Below, piece by piece: positions 37,743 through 46,595 of a DNA stretch of 64,000 nucleotides (its first letter is position 1; the number at the start of each line of letters is the position of its first letter). The notes beneath the pieces are model-generated. The model ran no database searches, was not told where the DNA came from, and saw nothing but the letters and a program-made list of their open reading frames with translations. Source of the stretch: Pseudomonas sp. A34-9 (lineage in GTDB: Bacteria; Pseudomonadota; Gammaproteobacteria; Pseudomonadales; Pseudomonadaceae); NCBI RefSeq assembly GCF_029543085.1, contig NZ_CP119967.1, forward strand, positions 1,762,501 to 1,826,500, written 5' to 3'. The translations under genes and the position numbers were made by a program.

Positions 37743-38333
37743 TTAGGCCGTGCTGTGTTCTTCCATCGCCGCCTTGTAAATCGAGTTCTTCGGCTGCGCA
37801 AACAACCGTTCCATCATCGGCTCAAAGAAACTCAACGGCAGTGTGTCGTACTCCGGATCAAACGCCGCCGCATCGTATTTGGCACAAAATTCGGCCGTCG
37901 CCTGAAACTGCGGATGCTCCTTGAACTGCTCGCGCAGGTGCCGATCCATGCCCAGGTGATGAAAGAAGTAGTAACCCTGAAACACCCCGTGCTTCTCGAC
38001 CATCCACAGATTCTCGGCACTGACGAACGGCTTGAGAATCGCTGCGGCAATGTCCGGATGGTTATAGGAGCCGAGCGTGTCACCGATGTCATGCAACAAC
38101 GCGCAAACCACATACTCCTCGTCGCGCCCGTCCCGAAAGGCGCGGGTCGCGGTTTGCAGTGAGTGGGTCAGGCGATCCACCGGGAAACCACCGAAGTCGC
38201 CTTCAAGCAGTTTCAGGTGCGTCAGGATTCGCGACGGCAACTGTTTGGCGTAGGCACTGAAGTCGGCGGCGATGATCGCCCAGTCTTCCTGGGTACCGTC
38301 TTTCATATGGGTGAAACGGGCATTGGCATTCAT
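37743..38333 (-). CDS. HD-domain protein, possible diiron oxygenase or phosphohydrolase
   Basis: A 196-residue soluble protein. The metal residues are His in RLTHSLQTATRA, the HD pair in CALLHDIGDTLG, His in NHPDIAAAILKPF and the double His in GYYFFHHLGMDRH. This order resembles the PhnZ/MIOX-type HD oxygenases as well as hydrolases, so the activity is open. The ATG at 38333 has GAGGG upstream. The gene follows the Mpo1-like gene by 14 bases and the two are probably one transcript. Confidence 0.8.
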   Translation of the reverse strand: MNANARFTHMKDGTQEDWAIIAADFSAYAKQLPSRILTHLKLLEGDFGGFPVDRLTHSLQTATRAFRDGRDEEYVVCALLHDIGDTLGSYNHPDIAAAILKPFVSAENLWMVEKHGVFQGYYFFHHLGMDRHLREQFKEHPQFQATAEFCAKYDAAAFDPEYDTLPLSFFEPMMERLFAQPKNSIYKAAMEEHSTA

Positions 38334-38347
38334 TGGCTGACCCTCAT

Positions 38348-38659
38348 TCAGAACGCCACGCGACCCAGAATCATGTCGCGGTACATGACGAAGTCGCCGA
38401 GCAGGCTGTAGAGCGGATGCTGGAAAGTCGCCGGTCGGTTCTTTTCAAAGAAGAAGTGCCCGACCCAGGCGAAGCTGTAACCGGCCAGCGGCACGGCCAA
38501 TAGCAGCAGCCACGCGCCGTTGGCGATGGTCATTGCGAGAATGAAAATCACCAGTGTCGTGCCGATGAAATGCAGGCGCCGGCAGGTGCTGTTGTTGTGT
38601 TCGCTCAGGTAATACGGGTAGAACTCAGCGAAACTGTTGAAATGCTTGATGTTTTCCAC
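38348..38659 (-). CDS. Mpo1-like (DUF962) integral membrane protein
   Basis: A 103-residue membrane protein of the Mpo1 family. The yeast member is an iron-dependent dioxygenase that shortens 2-hydroxy fatty acids. Family marks are YYLSEHNNSTCRRLHFIGTT and YSFAWVGHFFFEKNRPATF, which bring the conserved His residues, and about three membrane segments. The GTG at 38659 (VENIKHFNSF) is used since it gives the family start; an ATG at 38734 adds 25 unrelated residues and has no ribosome site either. It is paired with the HD gene downstream. Confidence 0.8.
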   Translation of the reverse strand: MENIKHFNSFAEFYPYYLSEHNNSTCRRLHFIGTTLVIFILAMTIANGAWLLLLAVPLAGYSFAWVGHFFFEKNRPATFQHPLYSLLGDFVMYRDMILGRVAF

Positions 38660-38823
38660 GACCGCGTTCTCTGTGGTTATTGTTCTGGCGACGAGTTGTT
38701 CTGCGGGTAGCTTATTTGAGTCTAGAGTGATCATTGGCGTGGGCCAGTGACAATCGGCGCCACTTTAGTATCCTTCGCAAATCAGGCCGTAACATGCGGC
38801 CCCTCATGTAAAAGAAAAACGCC

Positions 38824-39885
38824 ATGAGCGAACGAACGACTTCCGCAAGCTGGGCGATGGGGATTGTCAAAGCACTGGAGATGGACGGCCTGGATTGCCG
38901 GGTTCTGTTCAAGCAACTGGGGCTCGATTACACGGCTCTGGATGATCCGGATGCGCGCTTCCCGCAAGATTCCATGACTCGCCTCTGGCAACGGGCAGTC
39001 GATCTGTCCGGTAATCCGGCGATCGGCCTGAACATGGGCAAAGTCGTGCGCCCGGCGTCGTTTCATGTCGCCGGTTATGCACTGATGTCGAGCAATACGC
39101 TGGCCGAAGGCTTTCAACGATTGGTGCGCTATCAGCGCATCATCGCCGAAAGTGCCGACCTGAGTTTTCGTCTGCTGGAAGAAGGTTATGCGCTGATTCT
39201 GACGGTGCATGGCGATCACCTGCCGCCGACCCGGCAAAGCGCCGAAGCCTCGCTGGCCTGTGCACTGGGCTTGTGTGGCTGGTTGACCGGGCGCACGCTG
39301 CATCCGGTCAAAGTCCTGGTGCAGGGCGCCGAACCGGATGACCTGGAACCCTATAAACAGGCTTTCCACGCACCGCTGATGTTCAACGCGCCGTACGATG
39401 CGCTGATCTTCGAGCGTGCGGATATGGAGGCGCCGCTGCCCACCGCCAACGAGGCGATGGCGCTGCTGCATGACCGGTTTGCCGGGGAATACCTGGCGCG
39501 TTTTTCCGAAAGCCGCGTGACCCACAAGGCGCGGCAGGTGCTGTGCCGGTTGTTGCCACAGGGCGAGCCGAAGCGCGATACCGTCGCGCAGACCCTGCAC
39601 CTGTCGCAGCGCACCTTGCAACGGCGGTTGCAGGAGGAGGGTACGAGTTTTCAGCAACTGCTCGACGACACCCGCCGTGAACTGGCCGAACAGTATCTGG
39701 CGCAACCGAGCATGACCTTGCTGGAAATCGCTTACCTGTTGGGGTTTGCCGACCCGAGCAACTTCTTTCGCGCGTTCCGCCGCTGGTTCGACACTACGCC
39801 CGGCGATTACCGGACGCGGTTGTTGCAGGCGCCCAGTGTGATCAGTGACGCCAAAAGGCCGGAATACACAGCACAAACACCGTAA
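38824..39885 (+). CDS. AraC-family regulator with Arabinose_bd-type sensor domain
   Basis: A 353-residue regulator of the OruR/ArgR-like class. The long N-terminal sensor runs from about 15 to 215 (GLNMGKVVRPASFHVAGYAL is typical). The AraC DNA-binding domain follows at 235-335 with VAQTLHLSQRTLQRRLQEEG and LEIAYLLGFADPSNFFRAFR. Its 3' end overlaps the end of the convergent trkH by 44 bases. It is divergent from the Mpo1/HD pair, with 164 bases between start codons, so control of that pair is possible. Confidence 0.88.
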   Translation: MSERTTSASWAMGIVKALEMDGLDCRVLFKQLGLDYTALDDPDARFPQDSMTRLWQRAVDLSGNPAIGLNMGKVVRPASFHVAGYALMSSNTLAEGFQRLVRYQRIIAESADLSFRLLEEGYALILTVHGDHLPPTRQSAEASLACALGLCGWLTGRTLHPVKVLVQGAEPDDLEPYKQAFHAPLMFNAPYDALIFERADMEAPLPTANEAMALLHDRFAGEYLARFSESRVTHKARQVLCRLLPQGEPKRDTVAQTLHLSQRTLQRRLQEEGTSFQQLLDDTRRELAEQYLAQPSMTLLEIAYLLGFADPSNFFRAFRRWFDTTPGDYRTRLLQAPSVISDAKRPEYTAQTP

Positions 39886-41296
39886 TGATCTCCAGTCGGC
39901 CGAGCAGCATGCCGAACGACAGGATCCACTTGGCCGCGTCCGGCAAGGTGGCGAAGTTGCCCGCCGGGCCGATGGTTTCGCCCAGGCCCGGGCCGACACC
40001 GGACACGGTACTGGCGGCACCGGTCAGTGCGGTCATCCAGTCGACGCCGAGCAGCGACAGCAGCAGCGCGATCACGCAGATGGTGATGGCGAAGAAGAAC
40101 GAGAAGGTCAGAATCGAACGCACGATTTCTTCGTCGAGACGGTGACCGTTGTACTTCTGTTTGATCACCGCGCGTGGGTGAATCAGCTGATTAAGGTTGG
40201 CCTTGAGCAGGATGTAGGCGACCTGAAAGCGGAAGATCTTGATCCCGCCCGCCGTCGAACCGGAACAGCCACCGACAAATCCCAGATAGAAAAACAGCAT
40301 CAGCGAGAAGTTGCCCCACAGGCTGTAATCGCCGAGGGCAAAGCCGGTGGTGGTGACCACCGAGGTCACGTTCAGCGCCACGTGGCGCAGGGCGTCCAGC
40401 CAATGCAGGTTGGTCGTCCACCAGTACCAGGTGCCGAGCACCAGCCAGGTCACCAGCAACATGCCGAGCAAGCCCTGCACTTGCTGATCCTTGATCAACG
40501 CTTTGCGGTTGCCGCGCAACGTCGCCACGTACAGGGTGAACGGCAGGCTGCCGAGGATCATGATGACCACCGCCACCCAGTGCACCGCCGGTTGTGTCCA
40601 CTTGGCCAGGGATTGGTCTGAGGTCGAGAAGCCGCCGGTGGAAATCGCCGACATCGCATGGTTGATTGCATCGAACGGACTCATCCCGGCCCACCAGAAC
40701 GCCAGGCTGCCGAGGATGGTAATGCCGACATACGCGGCGACGATCAGCCGCGCCACCATGTGCGAGCGCGGCATGACCTTTTCCGAACGGTCCGAGGATT
40801 CGGTCTGGAACAGGCGCATGCCACCGATCCGTAGCAACGGCAGAATCGCCACCGCCATACCGATAAAGCCAATGCCGCCGATCCAGTGCAACAGCGAGCG
40901 CCACATCAGGATGCCGGGGGACATGGTGTCGAGGCCGTTGAGCACGGTTGAACCGGTGGCGGTGATGCCGGACATGCTTTCGAAAAACGAGTCGGTGTAG
41001 CTGATGTGCTGGGTCAGCAGGAACGGCAGCGCGGCAAAAATGCACACCACCAGCCAACTGCTCACGGTCAGCAGGTACATGTCACGCGGACGCAGGTGAA
41101 TGTGCTCGGGCCGGCCGGGAATCACCAGCGCGAGGCCGGCGACGAAGGTGATCATGCTCGCCCAGAGGAACGATGGCAGGTCGCTGGTGCGCTCGAAAAT
41201 CACCAGGGTGGCCATGGGCACGACCATGGCGACGGCCAGGGTGATCAGGAAGATGCCGATGATGAAACCAATGATCCGTAAGGTCGGCAACGCCAT
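39842..41296 (-). CDS. trkH: Trk-type potassium uptake protein TrkH
   Basis: A 484-residue inner-membrane K+ uptake subunit. Four pore-like segments are seen, with filter words including GITATGSTV, SAISTGGFS, VTTTGFALGD and TVSGVGPGLG. The loop FYLGFVGGCSGSTAGGIKIF is the TrkH marker. It works with the cytoplasmic TrkA regulator, not in this window. The ATG at 41296 gives the normal MALPTLRIIGFIIG start. The place next to the nitroreductase gene and cpx genes matches PA3210 (recalled). Confidence 0.94.
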   Translation of the reverse strand: MALPTLRIIGFIIGIFLITLAVAMVVPMATLVIFERTSDLPSFLWASMITFVAGLALVIPGRPEHIHLRPRDMYLLTVSSWLVVCIFAALPFLLTQHISYTDSFFESMSGITATGSTVLNGLDTMSPGILMWRSLLHWIGGIGFIGMAVAILPLLRIGGMRLFQTESSDRSEKVMPRSHMVARLIVAAYVGITILGSLAFWWAGMSPFDAINHAMSAISTGGFSTSDQSLAKWTQPAVHWVAVVIMILGSLPFTLYVATLRGNRKALIKDQQVQGLLGMLLVTWLVLGTWYWWTTNLHWLDALRHVALNVTSVVTTTGFALGDYSLWGNFSLMLFFYLGFVGGCSGSTAGGIKIFRFQVAYILLKANLNQLIHPRAVIKQKYNGHRLDEEIVRSILTFSFFFAITICVIALLLSLLGVDWMTALTGAASTVSGVGPGLGETIGPAGNFATLPDAAKWILSFGMLLGRLEIITVFVLCIPAFWRH

Positions 41297-41417
41297 GAAG
41301 TCCGCTCGGGCTGATGTAAGAAGGGCGCCATTCTACCCGTGGGGCAGGGCATGTAAACCGGCATCCTGTTGGCAGATAAAGCTAGAATAGCCGCACATAT
41401 TTTTCAGGAGGTGGCCG

Positions 41418-41984
41418 ATGCAGGCTCTCGAGGCGTTGCTCAACCGTGTTTCCGTTCCACGACTGGTCGAACCGGCCCCCACTGCCGAGCAGCGCGAAGC
41501 TCTGTTTGGCGCCGCGTTGCGCGCGCCGGACCACGGGCATTTGCAACCGTATCGCTTTCTGACCATCGAAGGCGTGGCGCGCGAGCAAATGGGCGAGTTG
41601 CTGGCCGAGGCTGCACAGCAGCAGGAAGGCGAAGTCACCGAAGCGATGATCGACAAGGCCCGCAACGGCCCGCTGCGTGCACCGCTGGTGGTTGTGGTGA
41701 TCGCCAGATTGCAGGAACACGTCAAGTATCCGAAGGCCGAGCAGTTGCTCGCTGCCGGGTGCGCGGCGCACGGGATTTTGCTGGCGGCGTATGCGCAGGG
41801 GATTGGTGCGGTGTGGCGTACGGGGGATTTGGCTTATTCCAGGCATGTGGCCAAAGGTTTGGGCTTGACCGAGGGTGAAGAGGTGATTGCTTTCCTTTAC
41901 CTCGGCACTCCGCAGAAAGAACCGCGTGTGGCGGAGAAGGTTGATCTGAACGAGTTCGTCAGCGCCTGGCCCGGTAAGGCCTGA
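41418..41984 (+). CDS. ydjA: Nitroreductase family protein (YdjA-like)
   Basis: A 188-residue flavin enzyme of the small nitroreductase type. FMN-binding segments are RAPDHGHLQPYRFLTIEG, MIDKARNGPLRAPLVVVV and GIGAVWRTGDLAYS, with FLYLGTPQKEP at the end. The order and length agree with E. coli YdjA. Its physiological substrate is unknown. AGGAGG lies seven bases before the ATG. Confidence 0.88.
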   Translation: MQALEALLNRVSVPRLVEPAPTAEQREALFGAALRAPDHGHLQPYRFLTIEGVAREQMGELLAEAAQQQEGEVTEAMIDKARNGPLRAPLVVVVIARLQEHVKYPKAEQLLAAGCAAHGILLAAYAQGIGAVWRTGDLAYSRHVAKGLGLTEGEEVIAFLYLGTPQKEPRVAEKVDLNEFVSAWPGKA

Positions 41985-41989
41985 AGATC

Positions 41990-42275
41990 AAAAGCCCCTC
42001 ACCCTAACCCTCTCCCGGAGGGAGAGGGGACTGATTGGGGGATGCTCAAGAGGTACGCCGACCTGAGCGATCTTTGCCGAATCCAGATCGACGCGGATTA
42101 CCGCTCTGGTGAAACCATAAACGACGCGGATTACCGCTCTGGTGAAACCATAAACGACTCGGATTACGGGTCTGTCGAATCCATAATCAACTCGGTTTTT
42201 CAGGTCGATGTCTGACGCCAGACACCTCGGTCGGCTCCCTCTCCCTCCGGGAGAGGGCTGGGGTGAGGGCGGCTC
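41990..42275. repeat. Long intergenic CCCTCTCCC-type repeat with an inner 33-bp tandem array
   Basis: End hairpins CCCTCTCCCGGAGGGAGAGGG (near 42008) and CCCTCTCCCTCCGGGAGAGGG (near 42237) face each other. Inside are three tandem 33-base units at 42089-42121, 42122-42154 (identical) and 42155-42187 (diverged), built on CGACGCGGATTACCGCTCTG. The gap lies between the convergent ydjA and cpxA and contains nothing else. Confidence 0.85.
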
Positions 42276-43616
42276 TTAGGGTTGCACCACCGCTCCGGGT
42301 ACAAGCGGCAACTCAAGGCTGGCAATAAACCCGCCCTGCGGATGATTGGCCAGCGTCAAACTCCCGCCATGCCGTTCCGCCGCCCGCCGCGCAATCGCCA
42401 GCCCCAAGCCATGTCCCGCCGCCGTCTGCCCCGGCGCCCGGTAAAACGGCTCGCCCAACTGACTCAAATGTTCGGCCTGCACCCCCGGCCCATGGTCGCG
42501 CACGCTGACGATGATTTTTTCACCCTGACGTGATGCCTGCATTTCAATCGTCTGACCTTCTGGATTGAAGCGCTGGGCGTTGCGCAGCAGGTTATCGACG
42601 GCGCGCTCGATCATGGTCGGCCAGCCCTTCAGATTCAGCTGCGGCTCGGCATCGAGGCGCACAATCTGCTCGGGTGATCCAAGTTTCGCATCCTTCTGCA
42701 ACGTGCCGAGCAAGGCATTCAAATCCACCTCTTCAGCACTGGCGTTGTCGGCATCGACCCGCGCCAGCACCAGAATTTCACTGATCAACGCTTCCAGTCG
42801 ATCGCACTCGCGCGTCAGCCGTGGCCAGAGTTTCTCGCGTTCTTCAGGGTTGGCGCGTTCGGCCAGCGCCAAGGCGATACGCAGCCGCGCCAGCGGTGAG
42901 CGCAATTCGTGGGAAACGTCGCGCAGCAACTGACGCTGGCTGCCGATCAGGCTTTGCAGGCGCGCGCCCATACGGTTGAAATCGGTGGCCAGTACGCCGA
43001 ACTCATCGCGACGGTTGGCCAGTTTCGCCAGGCTATTTTGCTGATAAGTCGTCTGCCCCAGATCATGCACCGCGCCGCGCAACCGGCTGAGCGGGCGGGT
43101 GATGGAAAAGGTCACCAGCAGACTGAACAGGGTCAGCACCACCAACGCGATGCCCAGCGCACTCAAGGGCCAGAGCAGGCTTTCGCGGTGCCAGGCGTCG
43201 AGTTCCGGGTGCGGGATGCGGTAGATGAACAGGTAGGTGTCGCCGGTTTTTTCGCTGGTGAATTCGTCGGTGAGGCGGCGCCATGGCAGGCGTCGGTCAT
43301 CGTTGTTCTGGCGTGCTTCGAAGGCGGCGGCGCGACGCGGGAAGGTGCCGCGGACCACCGGGTCGCCGCTTTCGTTGAGCACTTGAACGTCGATGTGATA
43401 TTGGCGTTTGCGTTGCTCGAGGATGTCCTGAGCCGCTTCTTCGCCCTGGGCTTCGTAGGTTTGCGTCCATTCGCCGGCGAGGGTGTTGAGGCCCGGATGA
43501 CGGCTGAGGATCCACGCGTCCTGATTGAGCATGTGCCCGAGCAGAATCGACAGCCCGGCCACCAGAGCGATGGCCAGCCAGAAACTCGCGAGAATACGCC
43601 AGAACAGTGAACGCAC
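42276..43616 (-). CDS. cpxA: Sensor histidine kinase CpxA
   Basis: A 446-residue membrane kinase. The first helix is at about 8-28, a periplasmic sensor at 30-148, the second helix at about 149-170 and then a HAMP domain. The H-box DVSHELRSPL has phospho-acceptor His236. N, G1 and G2 boxes follow (NLLRNAQRF, VRDHGPGV, GHGLGLAI). It is encoded downstream of the spy-like gene and partners the response regulator at 44453. The trio regulator, Spy-like, kinase agrees with PA3204-3206 (recalled) and the Cpx envelope-stress system. Confidence 0.88.
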   Translation of the reverse strand: MRSLFWRILASFWLAIALVAGLSILLGHMLNQDAWILSRHPGLNTLAGEWTQTYEAQGEEAAQDILEQRKRQYHIDVQVLNESGDPVVRGTFPRRAAAFEARQNNDDRRLPWRRLTDEFTSEKTGDTYLFIYRIPHPELDAWHRESLLWPLSALGIALVVLTLFSLLVTFSITRPLSRLRGAVHDLGQTTYQQNSLAKLANRRDEFGVLATDFNRMGARLQSLIGSQRQLLRDVSHELRSPLARLRIALALAERANPEEREKLWPRLTRECDRLEALISEILVLARVDADNASAEEVDLNALLGTLQKDAKLGSPEQIVRLDAEPQLNLKGWPTMIERAVDNLLRNAQRFNPEGQTIEMQASRQGEKIIVSVRDHGPGVQAEHLSQLGEPFYRAPGQTAAGHGLGLAIARRAAERHGGSLTLANHPQGGFIASLELPLVPGAVVQP

Positions 43617-43646
43617 AGAAAATCCTCAATCAAACACAAATCCCCC

Positions 43647-43730
43647 TGTAGGAGCTGCGGCACGCTGCAATCTTTTGATCTTGTTGTTAAAACCAAAATC
43701 AAAAGATTGCAGCGTGCCGCAGCTCCTACA
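43647..43730. repeat. REP-type hairpin, TGTAGGAGCTGC family
   Basis: Inverted arms starting TGTAGGAGCTGCGGCACGCT (43647) with the complement ending at 43730. The arms differ together from other copies (GGCACGC for CGCAGGC), showing compensating change. It lies between the spy-like gene and cpxA. Confidence 0.85.
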
Positions 43731-43785
43731 GGCACAAATGCAAACAGGCCCATCGGGTTCAACCGATGGGCCATGGGTCAGAACA

Positions 43786-44235
43786 TTATTGCGCCTTTTG
43801 CGCCTGTTGCGCTTTCCAAGCCTTGAACTCGGCCCATTCGGCGCGACGCTCGGCCTGTTTCTTCTGGATCTCGTCGAATTTCTTCTGTTGATCCGGTTTC
43901 AGCACCGCACGAACATCGGTCTCGGCTTTCTTGTGGTTGGCGGCCATCTCGTCCTTCATGGCTTTCTGGTCAGCCGGCGAGAGTTTTTCCAGGTACTTGT
44001 CGACCACTTGCTTACGCTCGTGCATCTGCTCGCCCATGATCTTGCGAATCTGCTCGCGCTGTTCGCGGGACAGGTCGAGTTGGCTGTACGGGCCTTTGCC
44101 GTGCATGCCGTGCATCTGACCGCCGTGGCGAGCGCCGTCCATCGGGCCACCCATCGGGCCGCCATCTTGCGGCATGGCCATGGCGACGGTTGGCAGAGCG
44201 GCAGCGAACATCAGAGCGATAAGGGTCTTGCGCAT
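43786..44235 (-). CDS. Spy/CpxP-family periplasmic chaperone-like protein
   Basis: A 149-residue exported protein. The signal peptide ends after MRKTLIALMFAAALPTVAMA. A Gly/Met/His-rich stretch (GGPMGGPMDGARHGGQMHGM) is followed by the helical LTxxQ-type core: LDLSREQREQIRKIMGEQM and VLKPDQQKKFDEIQKKQ. Spy and CpxP are periplasmic chaperones and, for CpxP, a brake on CpxA. The His/Met-rich part suggests metal binding (inference). A CpxR-type box lies 83-98 bases upstream. Confidence 0.88.
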   Translation of the reverse strand: MRKTLIALMFAAALPTVAMAMPQDGGPMGGPMDGARHGGQMHGMHGKGPYSQLDLSREQREQIRKIMGEQMHERKQVVDKYLEKLSPADQKAMKDEMAANHKKAETDVRAVLKPDQQKKFDEIQKKQAERRAEWAEFKAWKAQQAQKAQ

Positions 44236-44317
44236 GGTGTATCTCCTTGTCTCGTTCCCGGTACGTTCCGGATGAGTTCAGATTACGGAGATCAAGGTCA
44301 GCGGCGGTCAGCACTGC

Positions 44318-44333
44318 GTAAAGCTTGAGTAAA
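44318..44333 (+). promoter_or_regulatory. Candidate CpxR box upstream of the spy-like gene
   Basis: GTAAA at 44318-44322 and again at 44329-44333, 11 bases apart, match the tandem GTAAA half-sites known for E. coli CpxR. The spacing fits an OmpR-type dimer. The site is in the promoter region of the spy-cpxA unit. Confidence 0.55.
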
Positions 44334-44365
44334 GACGCTTTGTTGTAAGCCTTACACATCTCCCG

Positions 44366-44437
44366 TGTAGGAGCTGCCGAAGGCTGCGATCTTTTGATCT
44401 TCAAAAGCAAAGATCGCAGCCTTCGGCAGCTCCTACA
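44366..44437. repeat. REP-type hairpin, TGTAGGAGCTGCC family
   Basis: TGTAGGAGCTGCCGAAGGCT at 44366 with its complement ending at 44437, and an unusually short loop. It lies just after the cpxR stop and may separate cpxR from the spy promoter. Confidence 0.85.
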
Positions 44438-44452
44438 GGGAGCGAGGTGTCT

Positions 44453-45130
44453 TCAGAGGCTATAGAAGTAACCACGGCTGCGCAGGGCGACGATACGCGG
44501 GCGGCCATCAGGGTGCGGGCCGATCTTTCTGCGCAGGTTGCTGACGTGCATGTCGAGGCTGCGGTCGTACAGAGTCAGCTTGCGGCCGAGGGCGATCTGC
44601 GCCAGTTCCTGTTTGTCCAGCGGCTCGCCCGGCTGTTTGAGCAGGGCTTCGAGCAGACGGCTTTCGGAAACGGTCAGGGTCAGTTCTTTCTCGTCGATGC
44701 TGACCACGCCGCGCACCGGACTGAAACTCAGATCGCCCAGCTCAAGCTGAGTCGACACCGCTGCCGGATGGCTGCGGCGCAACACCGCGCGCAGGCGGGC
44801 GGTCAGTTCGCGCGGGTCGCACGGTTTGGCCAGGTAATCGTCGGCGCCCAGTTCCAGGCCGAGGATACGATCCAGCGGCTCGCCACGGGCCGAGAGCATC
44901 AGCACCGGCAGATCAGCGTGATCGTTGCGCAATTGCTTGAGCAGTTCCAGACCGCTACCGTCGGGCAGCATCACGTCCAGCACCACCGCCGCCGGGGCGG
45001 TTTCGGCCAGCGCTTTACGCGCGCTCTGGCCATCGTGGCAGGCGCGCACCTGAAAGCCTTCCTGGCTCAGCCAACTACTCAGGAGTTCGCATAACTCCTG
45101 GTCATCATCAATCAGTAACAGCTCGCTCAT
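44453..45130 (-). CDS. cpxR: Response regulator CpxR (OmpR family)
   Basis: A 225-residue regulator. The receiver domain has the acidic patch IDDD (7-10), phospho-acceptor Asp52 in VVLDVMLPDG and the LSARGEP / GADDYLAKP words. The winged-helix domain ends with DMHVSNLRRKIGPHPDGRPR and SRGYFYSL. Full-length match to CpxR/OmpR-type proteins. It starts eight bases after the stop of the coiled-coil protein gene, so the two may be cotranscribed. Confidence 0.9.
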   Translation of the reverse strand: MSELLLIDDDQELCELLSSWLSQEGFQVRACHDGQSARKALAETAPAAVVLDVMLPDGSGLELLKQLRNDHADLPVLMLSARGEPLDRILGLELGADDYLAKPCDPRELTARLRAVLRRSHPAAVSTQLELGDLSFSPVRGVVSIDEKELTLTVSESRLLEALLKQPGEPLDKQELAQIALGRKLTLYDRSLDMHVSNLRRKIGPHPDGRPRIVALRSRGYFYSL

Positions 45131-45137
45131 GACTCAC

Positions 45138-45548
45138 TCAATTTAGCCATTGCCGACGTTTTCGGCTTGCTCCACTGGCAAAGATACCGCAGAGCAGCGC
45201 CAATAGCGCTACTCCGGCACCCGTGACGAACCACTGCTGTTGATCGGTCAGCAGACGCGGCAGCGGACTGGCCTGGGCTTCCTTGAGTTGCAGCTTGAGG
45301 CGCTGGTTCTCTTGGCGCAACCGGGTGAGCTGGGCGCTTTCGCGGGTATTGTCGGCATTTTGCAGTTGTTTGCTCAGTTCTTCCCGCTGCTGCTCGCTGG
45401 CTTTGAGGCGCTGCTGCAACTCGGTGATCTGGCTGCCGGCGCTTAACGACAATGGCGTGGAGCTGCCGCCTTCGGTGGTTTCCTCACCATGGGCGGGCGC
45501 CATGATCGACAACGTGACCAACATCAGACACAACGGACCCTTGCGCAT
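45138..45548 (-). CDS. Exported coiled-coil protein with C-terminal membrane helix
   Basis: A 136-residue protein. A signal peptide (MRKGPLCLMLVTLSIMAPAHG) is followed by a coiled coil of about 55 residues (ITELQQRLKASEQQREEL onward) and a C-terminal helix FVTGAGVALLALLCGIFASG with a basic tail RKRRQ. This is the C-terminal plan of the YgiM/TIGR04211 family without its SH3 domain. The ATG at 45548 fits the signal peptide; the ORF could begin earlier. Function unknown; the place before cpxR suggests an envelope role. Confidence 0.7.
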   Translation of the reverse strand: MRKGPLCLMLVTLSIMAPAHGEETTEGGSSTPLSLSAGSQITELQQRLKASEQQREELSKQLQNADNTRESAQLTRLRQENQRLKLQLKEAQASPLPRLLTDQQQWFVTGAGVALLALLCGIFASGASRKRRQWLN

Positions 45549-45666
45549 CGCGACACCTGCTTCCAAATGGATATTGGGCAGGTTGTCGGCAGGCAAACGA
45601 GAATAATGAGCGATTGAGAGCAGCAAGAACCAGGAAGGTTCATTGCCAGAGGCAATGTCGCAAGCG

Positions 45667-45688
45667 GTGAGGGGATAAATCCCCTCAC
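45667..45688. terminator. Hairpin after the YciI-like gene
   Basis: GTGAGGGGA / TCCCCTCAC form a 9-bp stem with a four-base loop, 10 bases past the stop of the minus-strand YciI-like gene. There is no clear T-run, so it may be a weak stop or an mRNA end protector. Confidence 0.5.
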
Positions 45689-45697
45689 GCAGGACTT

Positions 45698-45997
45698 TTA
45701 AGGCAGGACTTGCTTGAACGGCTTGACGACAACATTGGCATACACGCCAGCGGCAATGTACGGATCGGCGTCAGCCCAGGCTTGCGCGGCGCTCAGCGAG
45801 TCGAACTCGGCGACGATCAGGCTGCCAGTGAAACCCGCTGCGCCCGGATCATTGCTGTCGACGGCGGGGTGCGGGCCAGCCAGTACAATGCGGCCTTCGC
45901 CCTTGAGCGCTTGCAGGCGTTCCAGATGCGCGGGGCGCGCGGCCAGGCGCGCTTGCAGCGAGTTGGCGACGTCGGTGGCAATGATTGCGTAGAGCAT
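45698..45997 (-). CDS. YciI-like protein
   Basis: A 99-residue ferredoxin-like fold protein. [10 protein letters not shown] at the start, [22 protein letters not shown] with the conserved His, and [22 protein letters not shown] are the family's marks. The biochemical role is unknown. It follows yciB with one base between the genes on the same strand; E. coli also keeps yciB and yciI close. Confidence 0.9.
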   Translation of the reverse strand: MLYAIIATDVANSLQARLAARPAHLERLQALKGEGRIVLAGPHPAVDSNDPGAAGFTGSLIVAEFDSLSAAQAWADADPYIAAGVYANVVVKPFKQVLP

Positions 45998-45998
45998 G

Positions 45999-46595
45999 TC
46001 AGTCCTCGGTTTTTGGTGTTGTGGTATCGGCGTCGTGCAAGTGACGCGACAGGTAAATGCCCTGTGCGACCAGGAACAATACGGTCATGGCCAGGCTGCC
46101 GAACACCTTGAAGTCGACCCAGATGCTCTGGAAGGTGAAGGCAACGAACAGGTTGGCGGCCCCGCAGAACAGGAAAAAGCCGATCCAGGCGATGTTCAGA
46201 CGGGTCCAGACCGGGTCCGGCAGGGTCAGCGCGTGGCCCATGATGCGTTTGATCAGCAGACGGTCACCGATGAAGTGACTGCCGATGAAAGCCACTGCGA
46301 ACAGCCAGTTGACCACCGGGGCTTTCCATTTCAGGAAGGTCTCGCTGTGGAAGGCCAGTGTGAGGCTACCGAACACCAGACAGGCGATCAGCGTCAGCCA
46401 TTGGCTCTTTTCCAGCTTGCGCTGTTTGATGAACAACGCGCCGTAGACCACCAGCGAACTGATGATCAGCATCGCCGTGGCGCTGTAAATACCGCCTACA
46501 GTCACTTCATGGCCAGCGATGTCGACGACCCGTGGATCAAGTTTGTAAACGATGAAGAACAGCAGAAGCGGGATGAAATCGATGAATTGTTTCAC
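45999..46595 (-). CDS. yciB: Inner membrane septation protein YciB (IspZ)
   Basis: A 198-residue protein with about five membrane helices, needed for normal cell envelope and division in relatives. The GTG at 46595 gives the standard start [17 protein letters not shown]; upstream codons to an ATG at 46634 do not fit the family. Conserved pieces are [20 protein letters not shown] and [20 protein letters not shown]. It is divergent from the PHP gene. Confidence 0.92.
   Translation of the reverse strand: MKQFIDFIPLLLFFIVYKLDPRVVDIAGHEVTVGGIYSATAMLIISSLVVYGALFIKQRKLEKSQWLTLIACLVFGSLTLAFHSETFLKWKAPVVNWLFAVAFIGSHFIGDRLLIKRIMGHALTLPDPVWTRLNIAWIGFFLFCGAANLFVAFTFQSIWVDFKVFGSLAMTVLFLVAQGIYLSRHLHDADTTTPKTED

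Noticed and set aside
42089..42187. Regular 33-bp repeats considered as a CRISPR array
   Set aside because: The units abut without spacers, there are only three, and no cas genes are near.
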